From NCBI GenBank assembly GCA_002308995.1, contig DBWQ01000008.1, forward strand, positions 66,466-72,489: a stretch of 6,024 nt of DNA, given 5' to 3'. The stretch's first letter is position 1, and each line of letters starts with the position of its first letter. Source of the stretch: Clostridiales bacterium UBA1234. GTDB lineage: Bacteria > Bacillota > Clostridia > TANB77 > UBA1234. The translations under genes and the position numbers were made by a program. Shown here in pieces: positions 5,818 to 6,024 of the stretch. Below the pieces are notes generated by a model. That model searched no databases and was not told where the DNA came from. It saw nothing but the letters and a program-made list of their open reading frames with translations.

Positions 5818-5893
5818 TGGCTCCCCTTGTAGGACTCGAACCTACGACCTGCCGGTTAACAGCCGGACGCTCTACCAACTGAGCTAAAGAGGA
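5818..5893 (-). tRNA. tRNA-Asn (anticodon GTT), CCA encoded
   Basis: On the minus strand the 76 bases fold as a cloverleaf: acceptor TCCTCTT/AAGGGGA (one G-U pair), D-arm GCTC-AGTTGGTA-GAGC, anticodon loop CTGTTAA giving GTT, T-arm GTAGG-TTCGAGT-CCTAC, discriminator G at 5821 and CCA at 5820-5818. The anticodon stem TCCGG/CCGGC has four pairs, and its outermost position (27-43) is a U-C mismatch. It lies about 8-10 bases after the 5S rRNA, as the last gene of the rRNA operon. Confidence 0.96.
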
Positions 5894-5901
5894 ATATAAA
5901 T

Positions 5902-6017
5902 GTGGCGAATTCCTATTTTTGCAGGGGGCGACCCCAAACTATCGTCGGCTCTGATGTGCTTAACTTCTGTGTTCGGGATGGGAACAGGTGGATGCCTCAG
6001 GCTATTGTCACCGGAAA
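5902..6017 (-). rRNA. 5S ribosomal RNA
   Basis: The minus strand carries the conserved 5S core: CCACCTGTTCCCATCCCGAA, then CACAGAAGTTAAGC, GCCGACGATAGT, GGGGTCGCCCCCTG and AATAGGAATTCGCC. The terminal helix pairs GGTGA near the 5' end (about 6013-6009) with TCGCC near the 3' end (about 5909-5905), so the ends are approximate to a few bases. About 115 nt is the usual bacterial size. The 23S gene would lie beyond 6024. Confidence 0.93.
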
Positions 6018-6024
6018 TTGGGCA

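Overview
The window looks like a low-GC Bacillota chromosome, most likely a clostridium of the Lachnospiraceae type. The support is A/T-rich coding sequence, strong AGGAGG-type ribosome binding sites, sigma-A-like promoters with 17-bp spacers, T-tailed intrinsic terminators, and a lipoprotein of a style familiar from Lachnospiraceae. The taxonomic call is inference. Every supported gene lies on the minus strand, so in transcription order the window reads from right to left.

Right end (about 5780-6024): the tail of an rRNA operon, with most or all of 5S rRNA, then tRNA-Asn(GTT) with an encoded CCA, then a very strong terminator. Next comes an unexplained structured stretch (5703-5767): a bulged hairpin flanked by a direct repeat, lying between the rRNA/tRNA terminator and the next promoter.

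Middle (2550-5690): four small genes in three transcription units. They are (i) an 83-residue unknown cytoplasmic protein, (ii) a probable two-gene operon of lipoproteins (362 aa with a DUF3298-like C-terminus, then 236 aa of a clostridial type), and (iii) a 165-residue unknown soluble protein. Each unit has a recognisable promoter, and each ends in a hairpin suited to transcription termination.

Left end (1-2549): a DUF445/YheB-like membrane protein, then a large secreted surface protein with its own good promoter. The surface protein has a signal peptide, three FN3-like repeats, the start of a right-handed beta-helix-type region and an 11-residue Ser-Gly-Glu-Thr-Pro repeat stalk that runs off the window. 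Its reading frame is interrupted at 265-278: removing one G restores a typical ISGGTFE motif and a continuous protein to the window edge. This is the most notable observation. It may be a disabling mutation, a sequence error or, less likely, a +1 recoding site, because the stop context resembles the prfB frameshift signal.

The genes form no obvious single pathway. Three of the six encode exported or lipid-anchored proteins and one an integral membrane protein, so the region is biased toward the cell envelope. I see no mobile element, CRISPR array or defence system.
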